Shown in pieces: positions 27,248 to 35,237 of a DNA stretch of 64,000 bases. Below the pieces are notes generated by a model. It had not been told where the DNA came from. It saw only the letters and a list, made by a program, of their open reading frames with translations, and did not search any database. Numbering within the stretch: the stretch's first letter is position 1; each line of letters begins with the position of its first letter. The position numbers were made by a program, and so were the translations under genes. Source of the stretch: Oscillospiraceae bacterium (lineage in GTDB: Bacteria > Bacillota > Clostridia > Oscillospirales > Oscillospiraceae); contig WQSX01000008.1 in assembly GCA_009787625.1 (NCBI GenBank), positions 1 through 64,000 on the forward strand, written 5' to 3'.

Positions 27248-28651
27248 TTATTCTTCAGCTTTTTTCTTAGCCGCGGGTTTCTTTGCAGGGGCTTTCTTTG
27301 CGGGCGCCTTTTTAGCCGCAGGCTTTTTTTCTTTCTTTTCTTCTTTTTTGGGAGCCTCTGAATCTTCCTCAAACTTTGTGACAATCGCAGAATCTTTTAC
27401 AACCTGCGCCGCTTTTTTAAGTTTGATATCACGCTCCAAAGCATCACGAGATACAGATTCTTTAAACTCTTCGACTTTTACGCCGAAACGCTCTGAGGCT
27501 TCCTCGTACTCTTTGTCAATATCCGCATCACTGACTTCAATTTTTTCAAGTTCTGCAATTTTATTGAGGGCAAGTGTCACTTTAACTTGTTTTTCACTGC
27601 TTTCACGCATTCTCTCCTTGAACTGGTCAGGAGTAATTCCAAGCATTTGCATATAACTCTCAGGAGTCATGCCATAAGCGGAAATTTGGCGTGTGAGGTT
27701 GTCAAGCGCTTGGTCTTGTTGTTCATCAATCATGCCGGACGGAATATCAGCCTCGATAAGCTCGGCAATCTTATCCATAAGAAGTCCTTCAAATGTTTCA
27801 TCGACTTCCTTTGTCCTTGTCTTTAGGATATTTTCCATAATACTCTTGCGGTATTCTTTGAGCGTGTCGAATTCAGATACATCTTTGACAAACTCGTCAT
27901 CAAGCTCAGGCAAAATCTTTTCTTTTATTTCATTGACCTTGACTTTGAAAACAACTGCCTTCCCTGCCAAGTCCTCTTTATAGTTTTCGGGGAATACTAA
28001 ATCAATGTCGCGTTCTTCGCCGATAGTCATGCCGATGATTTTATCTTCAAATCCGGGTATAAACTGCCCGCTACCGAGCACTAAATCGTAGTTTTCACCC
28101 TTACCGCCCTCGAATGGCACACCATCTAAGAAGCCCTCAAAGTTAATAACTGTGGTATCGCCATCCTGTGCGGGGCGCTCAACTGATTCAATCCGTGCGT
28201 TACGGTTACGTGTTGATTCAATCTCTTTGTCAACTTCTTCATCGGAAACTGCGGTTTCGGGTTTAGGTGCGCTGAGTCCTTTGTATTCACCAATCTTAAC
28301 TTCCGGATACAGTGCGGCTATCAACGTAACCTTAGCTCCAACACTTGGGTCTTTTACATCAACATCGGAAATCTTAGGATAACCTACAGTGTTTAAATCT
28401 TTGTCAGCCATAATAAAGCGGAGAACTTCAGGTAAAATTTCATCCAGAGCATCGCTCAGGAAAATTTCTGCTCCATACATTCTCTCAATAATTTTGCGCG
28501 GAGCCTTTCCCTTGCGAAATCCGGGAACTGAGATACGCCCTCTGTTTTTCATGTATGCCGCATTTACGGATTTTTCCAGTTCTTCCGGGGTCACTTCGAC
28601 CAGTAGCTCTAATTCATTGTTTTCTTTCTTCTCGCTCTTTAGTAAATTCAA
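27248..28651 (-). CDS. tig: Trigger factor
   Basis: Ribosome-bound chaperone and prolyl isomerase. The N-terminal ribosome-binding domain has the signature VPGFRKGKAPRKIIE; a PPIase domain (about residues 150-245) and a helical C-terminal domain follow. The protein ends in a repetitive Lys/Ala/Pro tail (KKAPAKKAPAKKPAAKKKAEE-like, last 45 residues), unusual in trigger factors and likely an RNA- or ribosome-binding extension. The start is TTG 28651 with AGGAGG nine nt upstream. 467 aa. First gene of the chaperone-protease block. Confidence 0.97.
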   Translation of the reverse strand: MNLLKSEKKENNELELLVEVTPEELEKSVNAAYMKNRGRISVPGFRKGKAPRKIIERMYGAEIFLSDALDEILPEVLRFIMADKDLNTVGYPKISDVDVKDPSVGAKVTLIAALYPEVKIGEYKGLSAPKPETAVSDEEVDKEIESTRNRNARIESVERPAQDGDTTVINFEGFLDGVPFEGGKGENYDLVLGSGQFIPGFEDKIIGMTIGEERDIDLVFPENYKEDLAGKAVVFKVKVNEIKEKILPELDDEFVKDVSEFDTLKEYRKSIMENILKTRTKEVDETFEGLLMDKIAELIEADIPSGMIDEQQDQALDNLTRQISAYGMTPESYMQMLGITPDQFKERMRESSEKQVKVTLALNKIAELEKIEVSDADIDKEYEEASERFGVKVEEFKESVSRDALERDIKLKKAAQVVKDSAIVTKFEEDSEAPKKEEKKEKKPAAKKAPAKKAPAKKPAAKKKAEE

Positions 28652-28689
28652 CCTTGGTTTCCTCCTAATAATATGTTGGGTAAACGAAG

Positions 28690-29214
28690 TTATAAGTCGA
28701 CGTCAATTGACGGCGGTGGCTGGGTTGGTGCCGCAGTTTGTGGTGCCTCTGCCGCAACTCTGGCGGCTTGCCGAAATCTTTGTCTTGAACGCTTTATCTC
28801 GTCAAGTGCGACTGATAGTGCCTCCTCAGTACGGTGCATGGCATCGTCTACATATTCGTTTGCCGCACGGCGCAGCTCTGTTGACGATGATTCGGCATAT
28901 GCGAGCATTTCATTGCTCTTGACTCTTGTGGCTTTTATTATCTCCTGCTCATCAACAAGACGCCTTGCTGTCTCCTCGGCTTCTCGCTTGATGGCATCCG
29001 CCTCACGTTTTGCATTGCTGATAAAGTCAGCGCGAGCGTCAAGAAGTCTCTTTGCTTCGGCTATCTCCGTGGGAAACTGCCCTCTGATTTCATCAAGTAT
29101 GTCGAGTGCCTTATCCCTATCTACAACACATTTTCCCGCACCAAGCGGTACACCAATCGCTTCGGTAATCATACCGTGGAGCATATTCAACATCTCCGGA
29201 ATTCTGCTGCTCAT
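28690..29214 (-). CDS. Coiled-coil protein downstream of coaD (function unknown)
   Basis: 174 aa, dominated by a charged coiled coil (about residues 50-150, with RREAEETARRLVDEQEIIKATR-like heptads); the pattern resembles F-type ATP synthase b subunits and DivIVA-type proteins, and homologues beside coaD in Clostridia are loosely called 'ATPase', but there is no nucleotide-binding motif or membrane segment. The start ATG overlaps the coaD stop codon by 4 nt, so it is coupled to coaD. Confidence 0.75.
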   Translation of the reverse strand: MSSRIPEMLNMLHGMITEAIGVPLGAGKCVVDRDKALDILDEIRGQFPTEIAEAKRLLDARADFISNAKREADAIKREAEETARRLVDEQEIIKATRVKSNEMLAYAESSSTELRRAANEYVDDAMHRTEEALSVALDEIKRSRQRFRQAARVAAEAPQTAAPTQPPPSIDVDL

Positions 29215-29708
29215 CTGAACTTAAGCCCCTCCCTTTCAACTTTCCTCATTACGTCCTCTATTATCTCATGTGGTACAAAAGTCCTTAGGTCAGCACCGTA
29301 CCTTGTCATTTCTTTTACTGCTGATGAACTTATGTATGTGTACTTCTCACTTGACGGCATAAAGAGTGTCTCAATATCGGGCTTTAGGTTTTTGTTGATA
29401 AGGGCAACTTGAAACTCTTTGTCAAAATCCGAAACCGCTCTAAGCCCCTTAATTATTACTTTTGCCTTCCTCTGCTCCATGTATTCAACAAGCAATTTAT
29501 CTGACGACTGTGCATGAACATTTGGAAATCGCTCAGTGGCTCGCCTGATAAAATCTTCCCTCTCCTCGCGTGTAAAAAGAGGTTTTTTGTCCGAATTTAC
29601 CATAACACAGACGTAAAGCTCATCAAAAATTGATGCCGCGCGTCTAATGATATTGAGGTGTCCAAGCGTAACCGGGTCAAAGCTACCGGGATAAACAGCA
29701 ATACTCAC
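29211..29708 (-). CDS. coaD: Phosphopantetheine adenylyltransferase
   Basis: Fourth step of coenzyme A synthesis. Nucleotidyltransferase motif YPGSFDPVTLGHLNIIRRA with the HxGH-type T/HLGH, ISSSAVKEMTRYGADL near the end, 165 aa. Coupled to the coiled-coil gene downstream; rsmD lies 23 nt upstream, the conserved rsmD-coaD pair. Confidence 0.97.
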   Translation of the reverse strand: MSIAVYPGSFDPVTLGHLNIIRRAASIFDELYVCVMVNSDKKPLFTREEREDFIRRATERFPNVHAQSSDKLLVEYMEQRKAKVIIKGLRAVSDFDKEFQVALINKNLKPDIETLFMPSSEKYTYISSSAVKEMTRYGADLRTFVPHEIIEDVMRKVEREGLKFR

Positions 29709-29731
29709 TAATCAGTTCCTCAAAGCATGTG

Positions 29732-30271
29732 TTAATCTTTTCTGAAACAGTGGACAAAAGTGATTCCGTATTTATACGTTTTTTTAAATATATACGGTGT
29801 CCTAAGTTCGGGAAATTTAAAATCGTCCGCAGTTTCGCACATCATTATACCATTTTTAGTTAGTTTGTCAAACTCTGAAATTTTCAACACTACATCTTGT
29901 GCCAAATTTGAGTTGTAAGGTGGGTCTATGAATATAATGTCAAAATTTTCTTCATATTGAAGATATTTAAGCGCATCGGTATTATACACCATAGAAATGT
30001 CAGAAAAATCACAAACTTTCAAATTTTCCTTGACAAGTTTCACAGCTTCACTATCAGAATCCACAAAAACCGCCGATTTCGCCCCGCGTGAGAGCGCTTC
30101 AATGCCGAGTTGCCCCGTACCCGCAAAAAGGTCCAGCACCCTCGCACCCGGAAGGTCGAATTGGATAATATTAAACATGGACTCTTTAACCATGTCTTTA
30201 GATGGCCGAATAGAATCCGTCTTAGGCTGATGAAGTTTACGCCCACGCGCAACTCCGCTGATAACTCTCAT
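29732..30271 (-). CDS. rsmD: 16S rRNA (guanine-966 N2)-methyltransferase RsmD
   Basis: SAM-dependent methyltransferase, about 179 aa. MRVISGVARGRKLHQP start, RPSKDMVKESMFNII, SAM site VLDLFAGTGQLGIEALSRGA and catalytic FIDPPY (DPPY). Start ATG 30271 with AAAGGAATGG upstream; the frame runs to 30328 through the promoter. Own promoter at 30300-30328. Confidence 0.96.
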   Translation of the reverse strand: MRVISGVARGRKLHQPKTDSIRPSKDMVKESMFNIIQFDLPGARVLDLFAGTGQLGIEALSRGAKSAVFVDSDSEAVKLVKENLKVCDFSDISMVYNTDALKYLQYEENFDIIFIDPPYNSNLAQDVVLKISEFDKLTKNGIMMCETADDFKFPELRTPYIFKKTYKYGITFVHCFRKD

Positions 30272-30299
30272 AAGTAACAACCATTCCTTTCCTTGAAAT

Positions 30300-30328
30300 A
30301 TTATACTCATTTTTCGGCAAATTTTCAA
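30300..30328 (-). promoter_or_regulatory. Sigma-A promoter of rsmD
   Basis: Minus strand TTGAAA (30328-30323), 17-bp spacer, TATAAT (30305-30300), about 30 nt before the rsmD start. It would start the rsmD-coaD-coiled-coil transcript. Confidence 0.8.
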
Positions 30329-30433
30329 GGTTTTGTTCGTGGTTCAATTTTGTGATAGCAGTTGTTTTTCGGCGTATATTATGATATTATCAGCGTTAAA
30401 ATACTAATTAATGAATGGAGGAACCAATACAAT

Positions 30434-31450
30434 TCACTCAATTCCAAGTTTTTCACAACCCCATTTTGCCACTTCGCGTACATGCGGGTTTTCATGCTCG
30501 GTGAAACTTTTTATTAACTCGTAATGTTTCGGATTTTCAGAATTTATCAAGTTTCGTAGCGCATTACACTGCCACATCCAAAAACCATCTTCACCAATAT
30601 AGAAAAACCTTGGGTTTACAATATTTATGTATGTATCATCGTCCATGGTCAAAATATTCTCAGGTTTCATAAAATCTTCAAACTGCGAAAGCAGTGGAAA
30701 TTCTTCACTTTTTATAAGTTTCCCTTTATTTACAGGGCAAACATCCTGACAGACATCACAGCCGTAAATCCACGCACCCATTTGTTCACGAGTCTTTGCG
30801 TCTAAAGAATCTTCAGCACCAAAAGAAAGTTGTGCTACACAACGTGACCTATTCATCTCAAATCCATCAGTCATTGCATTCGTGGGGCAAGCCTTAACGC
30901 ATAGATGGCATTTATCTGAACATTCTTTTAATTGAATGTCTTGAGAAATCTCATCATAATCAAGCTCTTTGTCTACAGTCCAAGTGGCGATTACGATATA
31001 TGAACCATTTTCATGTGAGTAGGAAAAATTATTTCGCCCGAATTTTGCGACATTTGCTTTTGCGGCGGCCCACCTGTCGGGCGGACTGTATGGTATAATT
31101 TTGAGATTGCCTGTCTGCAAATACATTTCAAATTCCTTATTCGCACGAAAGCCGTCTGAGTACGGAATTCTATCGTCAAATAAGTACATTTTTCCAATAA
31201 GTCCGTCAAAAAAATCCGAAACCTTGTACTTATTATATGGCACAACACACACAATAATAGACTTTGCTTCTTTCGGTGGATTCACAAGGTCATACAGCTT
31301 TGCATAATGTTCTTTTGCTTGTGGAAATGCTTTAATCCGCTCATCTAAGCTCTGCCTGTACTCATCAAAAGCAATCGCAGGGATAATCCCGCAAGACGTA
31401 AACCCCAGCTCCAAGGCTTTTTTCTTAATTTCTGCACTCGATATCGACAT
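30434..31450 (-). CDS. QueG-like epoxyqueuosine reductase family protein
   Basis: 338-aa iron-sulfur protein related to epoxyqueuosine reductase. Two [4Fe-4S] motifs are present: CSDKCHLCVKACPTNAMTDG and CDVCQDVCPVNKG. A C-terminal HEAT-like segment (NPHVREVAKWGCEKLG) is typical of QueG. The N-terminal cobalamin-binding half is less conserved and no other queuosine gene is nearby, so a related double-cluster reductase remains possible. The start ATG 31450 follows AGGAGATGGTCATTTT, another example of the GGTCAT motif. Promoter at 31486-31514. Confidence 0.82.
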   Translation of the reverse strand: MSISSAEIKKKALELGFTSCGIIPAIAFDEYRQSLDERIKAFPQAKEHYAKLYDLVNPPKEAKSIIVCVVPYNKYKVSDFFDGLIGKMYLFDDRIPYSDGFRANKEFEMYLQTGNLKIIPYSPPDRWAAAKANVAKFGRNNFSYSHENGSYIVIATWTVDKELDYDEISQDIQLKECSDKCHLCVKACPTNAMTDGFEMNRSRCVAQLSFGAEDSLDAKTREQMGAWIYGCDVCQDVCPVNKGKLIKSEEFPLLSQFEDFMKPENILTMDDDTYINIVNPRFFYIGEDGFWMWQCNALRNLINSENPKHYELIKSFTEHENPHVREVAKWGCEKLGIE

Positions 31451-31485
31451 AAAATGACCATCTCCTATTGTAATATTATTGCCTT

Positions 31486-31514
31486 ATATTATATAAATAA
31501 TAGTACAATGTCAA
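31486..31514 (-). promoter_or_regulatory. Sigma-A promoter of the QueG-like gene
   Basis: Minus strand TTGACA (31514-31509), 17-bp spacer, TAATAT (31491-31486). It lies between the rhodanese gene end and the QueG-like start. Confidence 0.8.
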
Positions 31515-31529
31515 TGCAATTTACCCAAC

Positions 31530-31943
31530 TCACCCACCCACAATTTCGCCGTGCCAGTCTAAGATTCCACCGAAGTCATAAACTTCCGTATAACCCAAAG
31601 AAACCAGTTCTCGTGCCGCGGCTGCACTTCTGGCACCTGACCTGCAATATACCAGTATAACTTGATTTTTGTCAGGCAACATTCGCTCAGCATTTTCGCG
31701 AATCTCAGGGGCAGGAAGTAAAATCGCACCGGGGATATGACCCCCCACAAACTCATCCTGATTGCGGACATCAACGATAATAACATCATCAAGCATCATT
31801 AGCTCCGCCTCTAATGCAGTTATAGTTGTGACTCTCGCTGTAACTTCAGATGCATCTTCTGATACTACATCATCGCCACAAGCAACCAAAGTGATCATTG
31901 ATAACATAAAACAAAAGGCAAAAATTAACTTTAATTTATTCAA
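31530..31943 (-). CDS. Rhodanese-domain lipoprotein
   Basis: Lipid-anchored sulfurtransferase-like protein of about 137 aa. Signal peptide LKLIFAFCFMLSMITLVAC with a lipobox (LVAC), a short acidic linker, then a single rhodanese domain with VIIVDVRNQDEFVGGHIPGA and active-site loop YCRSGARS containing the catalytic Cys. A surface rhodanese may handle sulfane sulfur or cyanide; the substrate is unknown. Start TTG 31943, with GAGG nine nt upstream; the frame to 31985 overlaps the divergent gene. Divergent from the DUF503 gene with only 36 nt between them. Confidence 0.87.
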   Translation of the reverse strand: MNKLKLIFAFCFMLSMITLVACGDDVVSEDASEVTARVTTITALEAELMMLDDVIIVDVRNQDEFVGGHIPGAILLPAPEIRENAERMLPDKNQVILVYCRSGARSAAAARELVSLGYTEVYDFGGILDWHGEIVGG

Positions 31944-31979
31944 AATAATGACCTCACTATTTAATACCGGAGAACGAAT

Positions 31980-32258
31980 ATGCACACACTATCCGCAAAG
32001 CTCACCTTTTATATTTCACATGCAACTTCTCTAAAAGATAAGCGGCAAATTCGCCGAAGTCTTGTAGAGAAAACTCACAAGCGATTTAATGCATCAATTG
32101 CTGAGGTGGACACACAGGACATTCACCAAACACTGACTCTGGGCATTGCCGTGGTTTCGGGAGACTTTGCTCATGCACAAAATTCGCTTGACGAGGTTGT
32201 TCGCTTTATGGAAAAAAGCTCGGACGCAGAACTCACTAAAGTAGAGGAATACACATAA
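31980..32258 (+). CDS. DUF503 (YlxP-like) protein
   Basis: 92-aa ferredoxin-like-fold protein with SLKDKRQIRRSLVEKTHKRFNASIAEVD and LGIAVVSGD, the DUF503 signature. YlxP-type genes often sit near rbfA or ribosome-assembly genes; here it precedes a radical SAM gene with its stop codon abutting the next start (TAAATG), so the pair is co-transcribed. Ribosome site GGAG. Function not established. Confidence 0.88.
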   Translation: MHTLSAKLTFYISHATSLKDKRQIRRSLVEKTHKRFNASIAEVDTQDIHQTLTLGIAVVSGDFAHAQNSLDEVVRFMEKSSDAELTKVEEYT

Positions 32259-33128
32259 ATGACTTACCACTACGCCGATTATAAAACAATTTTATCGCCT
32301 AAAAACGGCATGAACATCTATCGTGGCTGTACACACGGTTGTATTTATTGTGACAGTCGAAGTGCTTGTTATCAGATGAAACATGACTTTGAAGATATCG
32401 AAATCAAGCGTGATGCGGCCGGTATTTTAGAGAAGCAACTGCGCAAAAGGCGTTACCCATGCATGATTACTACAGGTGCAATGTGTGACCCCTATATTCA
32501 CCTTGAGGAAAAACTGCAAATTACCCGAAGTTGCCTTGAAGTCATTGAAAGGCGCGGTTTCGGGCTTGCAATACTGACAAAATCCGACCGAATAATGCGA
32601 GATATTGATTTGCTCTATACGATCAATACAAAGGCAAAATGCGTTGTACAAATGACGCTGACAACTTTTGATGAAGATTTGTGCCGTATTCTTGAGCCAA
32701 ATGTATCAACAACCGCTGAAAGGTTTGCAGTTCTCGAAACCATGAGAAAAGCAGAAATTCCAACAGTTGTGTGGCTTGACCCAAGTTTGCCGTTTATAAA
32801 CGACTCTGAGGAAAATCTGCGTGGTTTACTGGACTATTGCGTCCGAGCGAAAGTTCGTGCTATTGTATGCTTTGGGTTTGGCACAACCATGCGTGAGGGA
32901 AGCCGAGATTATTATTATGAAAAGCTAGATGAGCACTTCCCCGGTCTGAAAGAGAAATATATTCAAACATTCAGCGGCAGTTATGAGTGCCGCAGTCCAA
33001 ATAACTCAAAGCTAATGCGCATTTTCCGCGAAGAATGCCACAAACACGGCATAATTTATCGCCAAAGCGATGCGTTTAAGTATATAAATCGGTTTGAGTC
33101 AAGAATAGGGCAAATGTCGCTTTTTTAG
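32259..33128 (+). CDS. SPL-family radical SAM protein
   Basis: 289 aa with the cluster-binding motif in MNIYRGCTHGCIYCDSRS (CxxxCxxC), similar to spore photoproduct lyase and its paralogues, which use SAM-derived radicals. It is shorter than SplB (about 340 aa) and lacks splA beside it, so a spore photoproduct repair role is possible but unproven. Its 3' end overlaps the convergent uvrC 3' end by 4 nt, which places two DNA-repair-type genes tail to tail. Confidence 0.83.
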   Translation: MTYHYADYKTILSPKNGMNIYRGCTHGCIYCDSRSACYQMKHDFEDIEIKRDAAGILEKQLRKRRYPCMITTGAMCDPYIHLEEKLQITRSCLEVIERRGFGLAILTKSDRIMRDIDLLYTINTKAKCVVQMTLTTFDEDLCRILEPNVSTTAERFAVLETMRKAEIPTVVWLDPSLPFINDSEENLRGLLDYCVRAKVRAIVCFGFGTTMREGSRDYYYEKLDEHFPGLKEKYIQTFSGSYECRSPNNSKLMRIFREECHKHGIIYRQSDAFKYINRFESRIGQMSLF

Positions 33129-34489
33129 GCATCTTTCGGCTTTGTCCCTGACCCCTCCAACATACTCTTCGACCGCAAGTTTCGGTGATACTCAACCGCA
33201 AACCTGTGAGTCTCCTCTTGAATTGTGCCTATGAGCGCAAACACGGCGGGGTTTGCCGCCAAACCGACACCTTCACCATCGGGTGTGCAAAGCTCCTTTG
33301 TCCTGTGTTTTTCATCTTTAACCATTCCAAACACAGGGAGACTTACCCCAAGCTCTTCAATAGTTTTCTTCACCACAGAGGCATGGACTGCGCCACCGTC
33401 TATCAGCATTAAATCGGGCAAAGTAGAGAACTTTTCATCTTCCGCAAGATAACGCTTTATCCGCCGAGTCACAACCTCTGCCATACTGCCGTAATCATCC
33501 TGCCCCTTTTTCGCCTTAATTTTAAACCGCCGATAATCCCTCTTGAGCGGCTTGCCTTTGACAAACACAGTCATAGAGCCAACGATATCGCTGTCCCCTG
33601 TGTTTGAAATATCATACGCCTCAATACGCTGAGGCGTTTTGTCGAGACCCAGAGCCGTTTCGAGCCATACGTGAGTTTTCAGCACCTTTTCCCTCTGCAT
33701 AGCATCAATTTCCTCAACAGGTTCTTCAACAAAAAATTGCTTTTGTTCAATACCTCTGATTGCCTTAATCCTATCACGCAAAACCGCAGCGGCTTCAAAT
33801 TTCAGAGCATCCGATTCATCTTGCATCTCTTTTGTCAGTTGCTTAATAAGACTTCGGGTTTTCCCCTGAAAAACATCAATAGCCACTAAAATAGTAGCCT
33901 TATAATCCCTCTCAAGATCAGCAGTTTGGCAGTAACCACGGCAGTTCCCCATATCATAATTGAGACAAGGACGTTCCCTACCGATGCTCCGAGCAATATT
34001 TTTACTGCAAGTCGGTAATTTAAGAGCCTTACACACCTCGCTCACAGCTCTTCGAGTATCTCTTCTCCCACCGTAGGGACCGAGATAGAGCGAGTTATCA
34101 TCAGAGGCAAAAGAGACAATCTTAAACATAGGGTAACTATTTGCAATATCCACACGAATGTAAGGATATCCTTTATCATCACGAAGCCTTACATTGTACT
34201 TGGGCTGATACTCTTTTATAAGTGAGTTTTCAAGTAGCAACGCTTCAAACTCCGAATCAACTATAGTAACATCAAAGTCATCAATGTTGGCGACAAGATG
34301 CTCAGTCTTAATATCATGTAATGACTGCACATCACCACTACCCCGAAAGTAGCTGACAACACGATTTTTAAGCCTTGCCGCTTTACCGACATAAATAACC
34401 TCACCCACAGCATCTTTCATCATATAAACGCCGGGATGCATAGGCAGCTCCAAGGCTTTTAATCTAAGTTTTTCGATTTTATCGCTCAA
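33125..34489 (-). CDS. uvrC: UvrC-like excinuclease subunit, shortened
   Basis: Nucleotide-excision nuclease. Present: GIY-YIG domain (HPGVYMMKDAVGEVIYVGKA), Cys-rich region (CSKNIARS...CLNYDMGNCRGYC), UVR motif (EAAAVLRDRIKAIRGIEQ), and the RNase H-like domain (EAYDISNTGDSDIVGSMTVF, LMLIDGGAVHAS, RFAVEYHRNLRSK). Missing: the roughly 105-residue segment between UVR and RNase H-like domains, and the C-terminal helix-hairpin-helix repeats; length is 454 aa against about 600. The reading frame is open throughout. The start is TTG 34489 with GAGG nine nt before; a TTG at 34504 is the alternative. Either a lineage-specific short UvrC or a paralogue. Confidence 0.9.
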   Translation of the reverse strand: MSDKIEKLRLKALELPMHPGVYMMKDAVGEVIYVGKAARLKNRVVSYFRGSGDVQSLHDIKTEHLVANIDDFDVTIVDSEFEALLLENSLIKEYQPKYNVRLRDDKGYPYIRVDIANSYPMFKIVSFASDDNSLYLGPYGGRRDTRRAVSEVCKALKLPTCSKNIARSIGRERPCLNYDMGNCRGYCQTADLERDYKATILVAIDVFQGKTRSLIKQLTKEMQDESDALKFEAAAVLRDRIKAIRGIEQKQFFVEEPVEEIDAMQREKVLKTHVWLETALGLDKTPQRIEAYDISNTGDSDIVGSMTVFVKGKPLKRDYRRFKIKAKKGQDDYGSMAEVVTRRIKRYLAEDEKFSTLPDLMLIDGGAVHASVVKKTIEELGVSLPVFGMVKDEKHRTKELCTPDGEGVGLAANPAVFALIGTIQEETHRFAVEYHRNLRSKSMLEGSGTKPKDA

Positions 34490-34527
34490 ATGAATATACC
34501 TCAATTAAATATGGTATGCTACAGTAG

Positions 34528-34624
34528 AGCAGATGGTGGGCTGTTTGTGGAGTCTTTTTTTCGAGAACAGCGGTGTAGATCCCGATGGCTCGAAAAAAAG
34601 CGGAACAAATTGCCCTCCATCTGC
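34528..34624 (+). repeat. Dispersed hairpin element, copy 3
   Basis: Outer arms GCAGATGGTGGGC / GCCCTCCATCTGC, inner TTTTTTTCGAG / CTCGAAAAAAA, same apical loop (GCGGTGTAGATCCCGATGG). Begins 10 nt after the stop codon of the SHOCT membrane protein gene and ends 38 nt before the uvrC start. The flank GGGTGCGGTGCT is shared with copy 2. Confidence 0.88.
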
Positions 34625-34634
34625 GGGTGCGGTG

Positions 34635-35204
34635 CTACGCATCCACAGCCAGATTCGCAGATTTCTCGTCAAATTCAGCCTGAGTCAGTACGCCTTTTTC
34701 GCACAGCGTTTTTAGCATGGCGAGCTTTCCTTCGCTTGTGTCTGCATTCGGCAAATACTTCTCCGCTTCCTTTGCTTTAAATCTATCTTTTATGTACAAA
34801 CCAACACAAATAACCACGAAAATAATTGCCCAATCTAAAATAAACATAGGCCAGTCGTTTATATTAACCGTTATAAATAACCCAAGCAAAAGAGTATATC
34901 CTATAATCAAAGCAATAAAAATTATGAAACCCAGTATATAAAGTTTTATAGTTGCTATGAAATCGCCTGAATCCTTCCCCCGGAAAAGATAATAATCCAA
35001 AACGGACATAGCTACCAAAATAATTATTGTCATTATGTCCTGATTTATCATGCGATTGATAAATACATTACCGAACTCACCCAAATTCTCTATCGCATTA
35101 AGTGTGCCAATCCAATAAAAAATCTTAGTGATAGCCAAATAATAAAACAGCATCTGCTTGACATCAAGCACTTTCTTTGTCGGCTTTTTTATGTCTGTAC
35201 TCAT
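34635..35204 (-). CDS. Membrane protein with C-terminal SHOCT domain
   Basis: 189 aa: four predicted membrane segments (about residues 20-40, 58-80, 90-112, 118-140), a charged linker, and a SHOCT-type short helix pair (EGKLAMLKTLCEKGVLTQAEFDEKSANL). SHOCT tails mediate oligomerisation or protein contacts. No enzymatic motif. Ribosome site GAGGAG, start ATG 35204. The gene order with DNA ligase suggests co-transcription, not shared function. Confidence 0.78.
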   Translation of the reverse strand: MSTDIKKPTKKVLDVKQMLFYYLAITKIFYWIGTLNAIENLGEFGNVFINRMINQDIMTIIILVAMSVLDYYLFRGKDSGDFIATIKLYILGFIIFIALIIGYTLLLGLFITVNINDWPMFILDWAIIFVVICVGLYIKDRFKAKEAEKYLPNADTSEGKLAMLKTLCEKGVLTQAEFDEKSANLAVDA

Positions 35205-35237
35205 ATAAATAACTCCTCTTCTCTTCTACTCTATATT

